NCBI GenBank assembly: GCA_045531585.1
Contig: JAZSEH010000045.1
Location: forward strand, 1-38,619
DNA: 38,619 nucleotides
Reading direction: 5' to 3'
Origin: SIG587 sp045531585
Lineage (GTDB): Bacteria; Bacillota; Clostridia; Oscillospirales; Acutalibacteraceae
Below the pieces are notes generated by a model. That model saw nothing but the letters and a program-made list of their open reading frames with translations. It ran no database searches and was not told the DNA's origin. The translations under genes were made by a program, and so were the position numbers. Shown here one piece after another: positions 25,215 through 34,020 of the stretch (positions within the stretch are counted from its first letter, which is position 1; each line of letters starts with the position of its first letter).

Positions 25215-25990
25215 CTGTAATCGGTTGGAGACAATCCTTTATATTTTTTAAACATTTGTGAAAAGTGAAAGGGTGAGTTAAATCCTATTGAATATGCAAT
25301 TTCGCCCACAGTCAGGTTGGTTGTTTTAAGTAATGCTTCACCGTTGTTTATGCGGGTGTTTATAAGATATTGTTGGGGTGATGTATTAAAATCTCTGATA
25401 AATACACGGTATAAATGCTTTGAGGAGATATGAAGCATCCCTGCAATATCTTCAACGGATATTTTATCAGCATACTGTCTATCCATTATTGCTGCTGCTT
25501 TTTCACTTGCGCTTATAGGTTCTCTTTCCCGCATTGGGAGTAATGATAATATATAATATAAAAAACTCTTTCCAAAAGCATCGTTTAAGGTATTTGAATT
25601 GCTATTTTCAAAAAAACTTTCAAATATAGACTGTGCACTATCTGTTAAATTGAAGAATAAGGTACTGTTCTTTTGAGGCAGTCCTTCATCTTCAAGCATT
25701 TTCCTTACGCCGCTGCCGCCAAAACCTATCCAATAATGCTCCCATAAAGCATCTCCCTTTACGGTGAATTTATGAAGCTGATTGGGGCATATAAAAAAAC
25801 CTTTACCTCTCCCTAATCTTTCGTTACCAAAAACACAACAACCGCTTATTATTATATGTATCAGATAATCGTTGCGTATCCTCGGGCCTATGGTATAATC
25901 GTTACCAAATCTTTTACTGTATCCCATTTCGGTTATATAAAAATTTTCGCTTGAAGGATTTGTATTTTTAAGCAGAATTAGTTTTCTCAT
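25193..25990 (-). CDS. AraC-family transcriptional regulator
   Basis: A 265-residue regulator. The N-terminal half (about 1-150) is a cupin-like sugar-sensing domain containing GKGFFICPNQLHKF; the C-terminal about 100 residues are a double helix-turn-helix with DISVEDIAGMLHIS-type and TVGEIAYSIGFNSPFHFSQMFKKYKGLSPTDYR-type motifs, the second being the classic AraC signature. It is divergent from the glycosidase gene, and direct repeats in the gap between them look like its operator. It most likely activates the glycosidase gene in response to a sugar; the ligand is unknown. A minus-strand TATAAT (26017-26022) with a poor -35 suggests weak, regulated expression. Confidence 0.9.
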   Translation of the reverse strand: MRKLILLKNTNPSSENFYITEMGYSKRFGNDYTIGPRIRNDYLIHIIISGCCVFGNERLGRGKGFFICPNQLHKFTVKGDALWEHYWIGFGGSGVRKMLEDEGLPQKNSTLFFNLTDSAQSIFESFFENSNSNTLNDAFGKSFLYYILSLLPMREREPISASEKAAAIMDRQYADKISVEDIAGMLHISSKHLYRVFIRDFNTSPQQYLINTRINNGEALLKTTNLTVGEIAYSIGFNSPFHFSQMFKKYKGLSPTDYRKELHHP

Positions 25991-25993
25991 AAA

Positions 25994-26087
25994 ATCACCA
26001 ATATAAAAGGTATCACATTATAAGAGTGATTGTCAATATAAAATGAGTGATTTATATATGTAAATATCCGCTAAAAAGGTGTATAAT
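25994..26087. promoter_or_regulatory. Divergent AraC/glycosidase control region
   Basis: GAGTGATT occurs as a direct repeat at 26024-26031 and 26045-26052, exactly 21 bp apart, the spacing of AraC half-sites on one helix face. The glycosidase -10 box TATAAT (26082-26087) has only TGTAAA (26059-26064) as its -35, and the nearer half-site ends 6 bp from it: the layout of an activator-dependent promoter. ATCAC, the inverse of the repeat core, also occurs at 25994 and 26012. The minus-strand -10 box at 26017-26022 is between these sites, so autoregulation is plausible. Confidence 0.65.
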
Positions 26088-26109
26088 CCAACAAAAAGGG
26101 GGATTTGTT

Positions 26110-28092
26110 ATGATATACTCTTCGAAAGAAAACAGGGCAGATTATGCTTACCCGTTGCTTGGTAACGGTGAAATTTCCTTTCAGGTCAATGGCGACGGCG
26201 TTATGGAGCCTAAAGAGAAGGTTTGTGAAAAGGAAGAACTTCATTTAAATCTTATATGGCGGATGGCACACAGATATAATGCGGATAAAAGACCTCTTGT
26301 GTCCTTTGGAAGATTTACTCATAATCTTCCAAAAAGCGAGAACTTTACTCAAGAACTTGATATGCAAAAGGGTATTATTTATTGTGAATCAGAGTATCCG
26401 CAGGGTGAAGTCAAAACCGAAATTTTTATTCATAAAAACGAAAACATCATTTGTATAAAAAAGAAGTTTATTGGTGAATTTAAAGGCTATTCATTTGATT
26501 ACCTGTTTTGTGGAAGGGATTATTATTCTTGTCCTGAACGTTCTTCTTTTGTTGTTAGCAATATTAACAACGGATTTTGCTTAGAGTACGATATTGATGG
26601 GTATGAGCACTATCATTCAAACATCTATATCCAAAGTAATAAATTTCTGATAAGAGAAGTTAAGGATAATAAGTTATCGCTTATAGGTGACTACAGCGAT
26701 GAAAGTGTTTGCTTTTTTATTGAATTTTCAGGTAACGCACCTACCGAAAGGGATTATAATACACTGCGAGGCCAACATACAAAAATATGGAATGATTTCT
26801 GGAGTGAAGGGTACGTAAACTTCGGTGACCTTGCACTTGATAAAGCCTATAAAGCGGCGCAGTATAGTTTTTTCTCACAGATGACAAAATGGTCAATGCC
26901 CGTAGGTCTTGGTGATAAGCACTGGGAGGCGCGCTTTTTTGCATTTGATGAATATTATTCCTTTTATGCATTGCTTACGTCTAATCATTTATTCCTTGCA
27001 AAACGTATTCCCGAGTACCGTGTAGGCGGTCTGTCCGTTGCAAGACAGCGCGTTTCGGGACCCGGAGTAAAGCAGGCTTTTTATCCATGGCTTACTATTG
27101 AGGACTTTAGCGATGCACCATCCCCCGGTTTTTGGGATGACCATATATTTCACACGCCTATGCTCTGCGCCGCTGCCTTTGAGTATTACGAATATACGGG
27201 TGATGTTGAGTTCTTAAAGAGAGCTTATGAAATGATAGTCCTGTGCTGTAAATATATGATAAATCAGAGGATATATAACGTAGGCGGCGAGATATTTCTC
27301 GGCAAATGCACTGATTTTGAGCGCCTTGGTCCTTCGGTAGAGCGTGCCCATGCCTCAACCTGCAGTGCAATAAGATTGCTTGATGTAACTGCCCGTGCTG
27401 CTGATATTCTGGGTGTGGACAGTGAATTTGCAAGACAATGCGAGTTCTTAAGTGGTGCGCTTAAGAATAGCCTTCCTACTGTAGAAGGAAAATATATACC
27501 TCACCTTAATTGTGCGCAAAAGAGTATTGGTGTGTTTTTCGGAGCCTATCCATACAACTGCCTTGACCGTGACGATAAGAAACTTATATCTGCTATGTGT
27601 GATTATGAGGATTTTGAAAACGATTACGGCAACTGCTATGCTGTTGGAAACAATGTTTCTTCCTGGTATGCATCTTTAAAGGCGGCAGCGTGGTCATACG
27701 TTGGCCAAAAGGAGAAGGCATACAAAAGCTTATGTCATGCCACAACCACCATAGGCTGTTTCGGCGAGACCTGCGAGATAAGTGAACCACCTAAAATATT
27801 GTACCGTCCTTGGTTTACAACCGCTGCGGGTGCTTTTGTAAGTGCTTGTAATAATATGCTGCTTCGCGCTGAAGGAGAGGATATTTATCTGCTTGACGGT
27901 ATGCCTAAGGAAATGGAAACAGTTTCCTTTCGTTTGGCAACTACAGCAAACAGAGTAGTGGAGGCACAAATAAGTAATTCTTCGTTAAAAAAACTTTTTG
28001 TTTCGGGAAAAGCAACAGTTCATCTGCCCGATTGGCTTAATACATCCGCATTTGGTAATAAACAAGAAATAAAGTTTGGGGAAAAAGAATAA
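26110..28092 (+). CDS. Predicted glycoside hydrolase with a six-hairpin (alpha/alpha)6 barrel
   Basis: A 660-residue protein from the ATG at 26110, preceded by AAAAAGGGGG (26093-26102); the longer reading from 26047 starts in the promoter and is rejected. An N-terminal beta-rich domain (about 1-235) begins YPLLGNGEISFQVNGDG, then a helical domain (about 240-600) with HWEARFFAFDEYY (271-283) and PSPGFWDDHIFHTP. This two-part build recalls the GH65/GH95/GH78 six-hairpin glycosidases. I cannot assign a family, and I cannot name the catalytic acid. No signal peptide is seen, so it would act on imported oligosaccharides. The AraC gene is divergent. The stop overlaps the start of the decayed PHP gene by one base (TAATG), indicating a former operon. 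Confidence 0.68.
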   Translation: MIYSSKENRADYAYPLLGNGEISFQVNGDGVMEPKEKVCEKEELHLNLIWRMAHRYNADKRPLVSFGRFTHNLPKSENFTQELDMQKGIIYCESEYPQGEVKTEIFIHKNENIICIKKKFIGEFKGYSFDYLFCGRDYYSCPERSSFVVSNINNGFCLEYDIDGYEHYHSNIYIQSNKFLIREVKDNKLSLIGDYSDESVCFFIEFSGNAPTERDYNTLRGQHTKIWNDFWSEGYVNFGDLALDKAYKAAQYSFFSQMTKWSMPVGLGDKHWEARFFAFDEYYSFYALLTSNHLFLAKRIPEYRVGGLSVARQRVSGPGVKQAFYPWLTIEDFSDAPSPGFWDDHIFHTPMLCAAAFEYYEYTGDVEFLKRAYEMIVLCCKYMINQRIYNVGGEIFLGKCTDFERLGPSVERAHASTCSAIRLLDVTARAADILGVDSEFARQCEFLSGALKNSLPTVEGKYIPHLNCAQKSIGVFFGAYPYNCLDRDDKKLISAMCDYEDFENDYGNCYAVGNNVSSWYASLKAAAWSYVGQKEKAYKSLCHATTTIGCFGETCEISEPPKILYRPWFTTAAGAFVSACNNMLLRAEGEDIYLLDGMPKEMETVSFRLATTANRVVEAQISNSSLKKLFVSGKATVHLPDWLNTSAFGNKQEIKFGEKE

Positions 28093-28419
28093 TGAAAACA
28101 TATCTTTTACCGAAAATTGGAAGCTTTTATAAAACGAATCTACATTGTCATTCCACTCATATTAACTTCATAAGTCTTGAACCTGATAATATCATTCAGC
28201 CTCTGTGACACAGAAAAAATATCATAGAGGAGGTAATGCAGCAACATATGCTCAAAACGTGTTTTCGATGAAGAAGGTAACGGAATTACTCGGGCATCGT
28301 TTCCCATTGACCTTAAATTCGGATATTTTCGCATTACCGTGACCGATAAAAAAGGATTACACGCCTGCACCAATGCTTATTTTCCGGAGGATTACCTTTT
28401 TGAGGAAAAAACAGTATAA
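28092..28419 (+). pseudogene. Remnant of a PHP-domain metallohydrolase gene with a large internal deletion
   Basis: The start at 28092 reads MKTYLLPKIGSFYKTNLHCH, the usual opening of PHP/CehA-type metallohydrolases with their metal-binding HxH (HCH). After HST the similarity stops and the frame ends at 28206-28208. A second open piece (28237-28419, 60 codons) resembles the C-terminus of the same family: VFDEEGNGITRASFPIDL, then RITVTDKKG and ACTNAYF. The middle of the gene, normally several hundred bases with most metal ligands, is gone, and about 40 bases of unrelated sequence join the ends. The intact gene would have been translated straight after the glycosidase. It cannot make an active enzyme. 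This also accounts for the 411-base stretch before lon. Confidence 0.75.
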
Positions 28420-28436
28420 TTTCCATTATGTTTTAG

Positions 28437-28465
28437 TTGAAGAATTTCTTTTAATATTGTATAAT
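28437..28465 (+). promoter_or_regulatory. lon promoter
   Basis: TTGAAG (28437-28442), 17-bp spacer, TATAAT (28460-28465). No CIRCE or CtsR-like heptanucleotide repeat is visible beside it, so heat-shock control is not apparent. Confidence 0.85.
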
Positions 28466-28503
28466 GATTTAAATACAAATTTTTGAAAGGATTCCTTTTT
28501 TAT

Positions 28504-30912
28504 ATGATAGATGAAGCAAATTTCTTAAAAGCGGTACCTACCGTGGCTCTCAGAGGTCTTGTGGCTTTCCCTGGTATGATGCTCCACTTTGACGTAGGTC
28601 GTGAAAAATCCGTTGCTGCAATTAACACCGCTATGGCAGGCAGCCGTAATATTTTTCTTGTTGCACAGGGTGATATGCGTGTTGAAAAACCCAAAAGGGA
28701 AGACGTTTACGAAATAGGCTGTTTTGCAAAAATCCGTCAGGTACTAAAAATTTCCGATACAGACGTAAGGGTGTTGGTAGAGGGCGTTCAGCGCGCTCAG
28801 CTTTTAACCCTTCATGAGGGTAGCACCTTTTACCGTAGCGATATTGCCCTTTGTCCCCAGATAGCTATTAAACGCCGCGGCGTTTACGTGGAGGCAATGC
28901 TCCGTAAAATTAAGGACACTTTTGACCGCTATGCTTCCCTTGGTGCAAAAATATCTCCCGACATTGGCCTTGCCGTTGCGGCGGAAAACAGGTTGCCCTT
29001 TCTTTGTGATTATATTGCAATGAACATTCCTGCTCCCGTGGATGATAAGCAGTTTATTCTTGAACAGCTTGACCCCGTTAAACGAGCTAAGTCTGTAATT
29101 GAGCTTCTTAATAAAGAAAGCGAGGTTATGGCAATAGATAATCGCATTGAATCCCAGGTGAGACAATCCCTTGACGAACATCAACGGGAATATTATATGC
29201 GCGAACAGATAAAGGTTATAAATAATGAGCTTTATGGGGATGACGAAGGCGATGAAATAGATGAGTACCGTGCCAAGGTAGATTCTCTCAACGCCCCTGA
29301 TGATATAAAGGAAAAATTGTTTACTGAAATAAACAAGCTTTTAAAGATGCCCCAGGGCTCTCATGAGGCTACAGTTGTGCGAAATTTCCTTGATACCTGT
29401 ATAGCACTTCCTTGGAACTTCTGCACTAAAATATCTACAGATATTAACCGTTCTAAAAAAATACTTGACCGCGATTTTTACGGTATGGAAAAGGTTAAAG
29501 AGCGTATTCTTGAAATGCTGTGTGTATATAATCTTGTTCCTGAAATCAAGGGACAAATTATATGCCTTGTCGGCCCTCCCGGTGTGGGTAAAACTTCTAT
29601 TGCAAAAACCGTTGCCGAATGTATGGGCAGAAGGTTTGCAAGGGTATCCCTTGGCGGTGTCAGTGATGAGGCAGAGATTCGTGGTCATAGGAAAACCTAT
29701 ATCGGAGCAATGCCCGGTAAAATAATAAGCGCTATTAAACAGGCAGGTAGCAGTAATGCTCTTATTCTTCTTGATGAGATAGATAAGCTGGGTCACGACT
29801 ATAAGGGAGACCCCTCTGCAGCCCTTCTTGAGGTGCTTGACGGTGAGCAGAACTCAACCTTTACCGACCATTATATAGATATGCCTTATGACCTTAGTAA
29901 GGTAGTATTTATTACAACTGCCAACGTTACCGATACAATACCTGCACCACTTTACGACCGTCTTGAGATGATTGAGCTTTCAAGCTATACGAGGGATGAA
30001 AAATTCAATATTGCAAAAAATCATCTTATTAAAAGACAACTTAAAAATCACGGCTTAAACGGTAGAACCTGCAGAATAACCGACGATGCTTTATATAGTA
30101 TTATAGATAACTATACAAGAGAGTCGGGGGTTCGTCGTCTTGAACGTACAATAGCTACACTTTGCCGTAAAGCCGCAAAGCTTATGGTTCAGGATGGTGT
30201 AGCTAAGGTTACAATAAAAGAAAAAACCGTTGAGGAGCTGTTGGGACCCAAGAAATTCCGCCCCGATTATATCAGCGAACAGGACGAAGTTGGCCTTATA
30301 AACGGTCTTGCCTGGACAAGTGTTGGCGGAGAAATTATGCAGCTTGAGGTAGGCGTAATGCCCGGAACGGGTAAAATTGAACTTACGGGTAGTCTTGGCG
30401 ACGTTATGAAGGAATCGGCCCACGCTGCCGTAACCTACGTTCGCTCTAACGCCGAAAAGTGGGGAATAGACGGCGAGTTTTATAAAACCAAGGATATACA
30501 CATTCACGCTACAGAGGCCGCCGTGCCTAAGGACGGTCCTTCAGCAGGTGTTGCCATAACCACGGCACTTGTTTCTGCCCTTACAGGAAAGAAGATTCGT
30601 AGAGATATTGCTATGACGGGTGAGATTACAATACGCGGTAGAGTGCTTCCTATTGGCGGACTTAAAGAAAAATCCATGGCGGCACACCGCGGCGGTGTTA
30701 AAACCGTTTTTATACCTAAGGATAATGCCCCTGACCTTTCGGAAATAGATAAAGCGGTATACGATACTGTTGAGTTTGTTCCCGTTGAACGGGTAGATGA
30801 AATATTAAGCTGCGCGTTTTCCACGGAGGAAAAAATCGAAAAATGCAAAAATGAGGATTTACCCCGTGAGCCTGTAGCCTACACAGGTACTACAAATTCT
30901 GTGCGTGCATAA
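28504..30912 (+). CDS. lon: ATP-dependent protease LonA
   Basis: An 802-residue AAA+ serine protease of full LonA length that degrades misfolded and regulatory proteins. The N-terminal substrate domain opens with VPTVALRGLVAFPGM; Walker A is GPPGVGKTS (Lys363), Walker B LILLDEIDK, and the proteolytic dyad Ser680 (KDGPSAG) and Lys721 (GGLKEK). The ATG at 28504 is chosen from homologue starts; a TTG at 28483 is in frame but lies too close to AAAGGA (28486-28491). The Shine-Dalgarno spacing to the ATG is rather long. The engB gene follows after 24 bases, the same pair as lonA-ysxC in Bacillus. Confidence 0.97.
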   Translation: MIDEANFLKAVPTVALRGLVAFPGMMLHFDVGREKSVAAINTAMAGSRNIFLVAQGDMRVEKPKREDVYEIGCFAKIRQVLKISDTDVRVLVEGVQRAQLLTLHEGSTFYRSDIALCPQIAIKRRGVYVEAMLRKIKDTFDRYASLGAKISPDIGLAVAAENRLPFLCDYIAMNIPAPVDDKQFILEQLDPVKRAKSVIELLNKESEVMAIDNRIESQVRQSLDEHQREYYMREQIKVINNELYGDDEGDEIDEYRAKVDSLNAPDDIKEKLFTEINKLLKMPQGSHEATVVRNFLDTCIALPWNFCTKISTDINRSKKILDRDFYGMEKVKERILEMLCVYNLVPEIKGQIICLVGPPGVGKTSIAKTVAECMGRRFARVSLGGVSDEAEIRGHRKTYIGAMPGKIISAIKQAGSSNALILLDEIDKLGHDYKGDPSAALLEVLDGEQNSTFTDHYIDMPYDLSKVVFITTANVTDTIPAPLYDRLEMIELSSYTRDEKFNIAKNHLIKRQLKNHGLNGRTCRITDDALYSIIDNYTRESGVRRLERTIATLCRKAAKLMVQDGVAKVTIKEKTVEELLGPKKFRPDYISEQDEVGLINGLAWTSVGGEIMQLEVGVMPGTGKIELTGSLGDVMKESAHAAVTYVRSNAEKWGIDGEFYKTKDIHIHATEAAVPKDGPSAGVAITTALVSALTGKKIRRDIAMTGEITIRGRVLPIGGLKEKSMAAHRGGVKTVFIPKDNAPDLSEIDKAVYDTVEFVPVERVDEILSCAFSTEEKIEKCKNEDLPREPVAYTGTTNSVRA

Positions 30913-30936
30913 ATTTAATATAAGGTAGGAAATGAT

Positions 30937-31518
30937 ATGAACTATAATTCAGCTTCCTTTGAACAGGCCTTTGGTACGTTTGAACAGCTTACTGCCTCCG
31001 ATATTCCGGAAATATGCTTTTCGGGAAAATCAAATGTGGGAAAATCATCCCTTATAAATAAACTCCTTGGCAGAAAATCTCTTGCAAGAGTAAGTACTAA
31101 ACCGGGGAAAACGGTTACTATTAACTTTTATAGGGTTGATAAATGCCGTTTTGTGGATTTGCCCGGATATGGTTATGCTAAAGTTCCTTTTGCAGAGCGT
31201 ACACGATGGTCTGACCTTATGGAGGGATATTTTAAATCGGGCAGAAAAATAAAAATGGTGTTTCAGCTTATTGATATGCGTCATGCACCATCGGATTTTG
31301 ATATTTCAATGCTGGAATTTTTAAAGGCAATGAATATGCCCTGTGCCGTTATACTCACCAAAAGCGATAAACTAAATAAAAGTGAGTTTGCCGCTAATAA
31401 AGATATGATAGGTGAAGTAGTTCACGGTATAATTCCTGATTGTGAAATTTTCCCCTTTTCTGCTCTAAACGGCTCAGGTGTTAATGAAATCAGAACCTTT
31501 GTTGAAGGTCTTGTATAG
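30937..31518 (+). CDS. ysxC: Ribosome biogenesis GTPase EngB/YsxC
   Basis: A 193-residue essential GTPase needed for 50S subunit assembly. G1 is GKSNVGKS (30-37), G3 is DLPGYG in FVDLPGYGYAKVP, and G4 is TKSD. Length is normal for the family. It is the second gene of the lon-engB operon with no promoter between. Its stop codon is the first base pairs of the terminator stem that follows. Confidence 0.96.
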   Translation: MNYNSASFEQAFGTFEQLTASDIPEICFSGKSNVGKSSLINKLLGRKSLARVSTKPGKTVTINFYRVDKCRFVDLPGYGYAKVPFAERTRWSDLMEGYFKSGRKIKMVFQLIDMRHAPSDFDISMLEFLKAMNMPCAVILTKSDKLNKSEFAANKDMIGEVVHGIIPDCEIFPFSALNGSGVNEIRTFVEGLV

Positions 31519-31557
31519 ATAAAGCGGAGTGTAAAACTCCGCTTTATCTATTTATTT
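31516..31557 (+). terminator. Terminator of the lon-engB operon
   Basis: Perfect 15-bp stem 31516-31530/31536-31550, loop GTAAA, then a T-rich tail. The left arm includes the engB stop codon. The minus-strand exit has no T-run, so it is not clearly the terminator of the convergent mutase gene. Confidence 0.88.
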
Positions 31558-31573
31558 GTCTTTTCTAGTATTT

Positions 31574-33283
31574 TTAATTAAACCACACAGAACATCCGCT
31601 TTTCATTTCGTCTATAAGTTCGTTGGATTTTTGTGCGCTGTCGCTTAAAGCAAAGAAATAAACCTTAATTTTTGGTTCGGTTCCAGAGGGACGGATAATT
31701 ACCTTGCAGCCATTTTCAAGCATAAAGGAAAGCACATCAGACTTAGGCAGCGTCAGGGAAACGGTGTTGTCATTCTGTAAATCTGTTTCCACAGAAGTAA
31801 GATAATCCTGGGTTTTAATAATTTTGCTGCCGCAAAGTGATTCCGGTGTATCGGTACGTAGGCTACTCATTATCTGCTTCATTTTTTCCATTCCTGTGAT
31901 ACCTTCAAAGGCAAAAGAGCTTTGAGAGCAAATGTAATAGCCGTACTTTTTAAATAAAGCTTCAAGGGAATCAACAAGGGTAATGCCTTGATTCTTATAA
32001 TATGCAGCCATTTCGCAAATAAGCATTGAAGCCACAACGGCATCCTTATCACGAACGTAGCTTCCTGCAAGATAACCGTAGCTTTCTTCAAATCCAAAAA
32101 CATAACGATCTTCTTCGCCGTTGCTTTCAAGAATACCAATTTGCTCGCCTATAAATTTAAAGCCTGTAAGTGTGTTTATAAGCTCACAACCGTAATCATC
32201 ACATATCTTTTGGCATAGCTCGCTGGTAACAATTGTTTTTACGGCTACAGGTGCAGCAGGTAGGGTGCCCTGTGCTTTTCTTTGCTTCAAAATATAGTCG
32301 AGCAAAAGCGCGCCTACGTCATTGCCGGTTAGAAGCTTATATTCACCGCTATGATTTACGGCGATACCTACACGGTCACAGTCAGGATCGGTGGCAAGGA
32401 GTATATCAGGTTTAATTTCTTTGGCCATTTCAAGGGCTATCTCAAAGGGTTGACGTATTTCAGGATTGGGATAAGGAGCAGTAGGGAAGTTACCGTCAGG
32501 CAGCTCCTGTTCCTTAACAACCGTAACGTTTTTTATACCTATTCTGTCAAGTATTGCCCTAACAGGCTTGTTACCGCTTCCGTGAAGGGGAGTGTATATT
32601 ACCTTCATATCCTTAAAGCATGCGCCTTTTCCTGCCACACTGCATTTTTGAACCTGATCGAGATATGCCTCTATTGCATCCTGCTTGATGTATTCGATAT
32701 TTCCGTTTTTAATTTCAGCATCAAAATCTGCAGATTTAACACCATCAAAAATATCAATACTGTTCATTATATTTAAAACGTATTCTGATGCTTCAAGGTT
32801 AAGCTGGCAGCCGTCAGGACCGTAAGCCTTATAACCATTGTATTTGGCAGGGTTATGGCTTGCAGTAATAACTATTCCTGCATCACAGCCAAAGTGTCTT
32901 ACTGCAAAGGAGAGCATAGGAGTGGGCATAAGCTCACTGTAAATATACACGTGTATTCCGTTAGCCGCAAGTATTCCCGCCGCAGTTTTTGCAAAAAGCT
33001 GGCTTTTTATACGGCTGTCATAAGCTATGGCAACCTTACCGTTTTTATTTACGGAATTTACGTATGCCGCAAGGCCTTGGGTTGCTTTTCCAACGGTGTA
33101 TATATTCATTCGGTTAGTACCGGCGCCTATAATTCCGCGTAGTCCACCTGTTCCAAATTCAAGATTTTTATAGAAAGCTTCCTTTATGGCCTCTTCGTTG
33201 TTTTCCATAGTCTTGAGTTCGGATATTATGTCCGAATCACCAAGTGCACGTTCGCACCAAAGCTTATAGGTTTTGTTGTGCAT
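31574..33283 (-). CDS. Phosphoglucomutase/phosphomannomutase (alpha-D-phosphohexomutase family)
   Basis: A 569-residue phosphohexomutase, length close to PgcA of Bacillus (about 580). The phosphoserine loop TASHNP holds Ser142; the metal loop is DPDCDRVG; the sugar loop GFEESYGYL; and the phosphate-binding loop RPSGTEPKIKVYF is near the C-terminus. It should interconvert glucose-1-phosphate and glucose-6-phosphate (or the mannose analogues), linking glycolysis to sugar-nucleotide, glycan and glycogen synthesis. GAGGAGGAG-type ribosome site precedes the ATG at 33283. Single gene with a strong promoter. Confidence 0.94.
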   Translation of the reverse strand: MHNKTYKLWCERALGDSDIISELKTMENNEEAIKEAFYKNLEFGTGGLRGIIGAGTNRMNIYTVGKATQGLAAYVNSVNKNGKVAIAYDSRIKSQLFAKTAAGILAANGIHVYIYSELMPTPMLSFAVRHFGCDAGIVITASHNPAKYNGYKAYGPDGCQLNLEASEYVLNIMNSIDIFDGVKSADFDAEIKNGNIEYIKQDAIEAYLDQVQKCSVAGKGACFKDMKVIYTPLHGSGNKPVRAILDRIGIKNVTVVKEQELPDGNFPTAPYPNPEIRQPFEIALEMAKEIKPDILLATDPDCDRVGIAVNHSGEYKLLTGNDVGALLLDYILKQRKAQGTLPAAPVAVKTIVTSELCQKICDDYGCELINTLTGFKFIGEQIGILESNGEEDRYVFGFEESYGYLAGSYVRDKDAVVASMLICEMAAYYKNQGITLVDSLEALFKKYGYYICSQSSFAFEGITGMEKMKQIMSSLRTDTPESLCGSKIIKTQDYLTSVETDLQNDNTVSLTLPKSDVLSFMLENGCKVIIRPSGTEPKIKVYFFALSDSAQKSNELIDEMKSGCSVWFN

Positions 33284-33316
33284 TTTGCTCCTCCTCAGGG
33301 AAATATTACTAATAAT

Positions 33317-33345
33317 ATAATAATCTTTTTGTTAGTATATGTCAA
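33317..33345 (-). promoter_or_regulatory. Promoter of the phosphohexomutase gene
   Basis: On the minus strand TTGACA (33340-33345), 17-bp spacer, TATTAT (33317-33322). Confidence 0.85.
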
Positions 33346-33360
33346 TAAAAATAAATTTAC

Positions 33361-33389
33361 TTGACAAATAAAAAAAAATAATATATTAT
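33361..33389 (+). promoter_or_regulatory. Promoter of the sigma-factor gene
   Basis: TTGACA (33361-33366), 17-bp A-rich spacer, TATTAT (33384-33389). Back to back with the mutase promoter; 15 bp separate the two -35 boxes. Confidence 0.85.
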
Positions 33390-33429
33390 ATGTATAGTTA
33401 TTGTTATTGAATACTATGTTGGTGCACAA

Positions 33430-34014
33430 ATGTATAATATTTTTGTTGAAATTCCCGAAAATTTGTCGGATAGTGATATTGTTTCACAAATTCAAAAAGG
33501 GAAAACTGAATATTTACCTGCGCTTTTTGGTAGGTACTTTGGCACAATACATAAAAAAGCGGCACAGTGGTTCGGCAGCGTTTTGGATAGCGATGATTTT
33601 GCTCAGGAAGGGTTTATTGCACTTTATCATGCTGCAATGTCTTACGATCATTCCACAGCTTCGTTTGCAACCTATGCTAACGTGTGTATAGATAATGCAA
33701 TGCAAACTCTTGGTAAAAAGCTTTTTCGTAAGCGTGCAATTCCTGAAGGAATGCTTACCTCTCTAGAGGAGGCCAAGCCTGTATCTATCGTCAGCCCTGA
33801 AACCCGTCTTATAGAGAGGGAAACGGTAAACGCTTTGTTTTCAGAAATTAAGTCGGCCTTGTCCGATTTTGAATATAAGGTCTTTGTTGCATATCTTACG
33901 TATTACGATTATAGTGTTGTTTCTGAAAAGCTTAGCGTTTCGGTTAAGTCGGTAAACAATGCACTTTGCCGAATAAGGCAAAAGCTTAAAACAAAATTAA
34001 CGGGTAACCGTTAA
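33430..34014 (+). CDS. Small sigma-70 family RNA polymerase sigma factor
   Basis: A 194-residue alternative sigma factor. Region 2 covers about residues 30-95 with DDFAQEGFIALYHAAMSYD and FATYANVCIDNAM, which matches the core-binding and -10-reading helices of sigma-H (Spo0H)-like and ECF factors; region 4 (about 135-190) ends in a helix-turn-helix, EKLSVSVKSVNNALCRIRQKL. There is no region 3 of note. Sequence is closest in style to SigH/SigI-like factors rather than classical ECF ones; the regulon is unknown. No anti-sigma gene adjoins it. The ribosome site (GGTG, 33421-33424) is weak although the promoter is strong, which points to translational limitation. Confidence 0.88.
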   Translation: MYNIFVEIPENLSDSDIVSQIQKGKTEYLPALFGRYFGTIHKKAAQWFGSVLDSDDFAQEGFIALYHAAMSYDHSTASFATYANVCIDNAMQTLGKKLFRKRAIPEGMLTSLEEAKPVSIVSPETRLIERETVNALFSEIKSALSDFEYKVFVAYLTYYDYSVVSEKLSVSVKSVNNALCRIRQKLKTKLTGNR

Positions 34015-34020
34015 TATATA

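Noticed and set aside
28140..28373. Minus-strand 77-codon frame across the PHP remnant
   Set aside because: No recognised domain and no ribosome site; the plus strand reads as two ends of one protein family, a better explanation.
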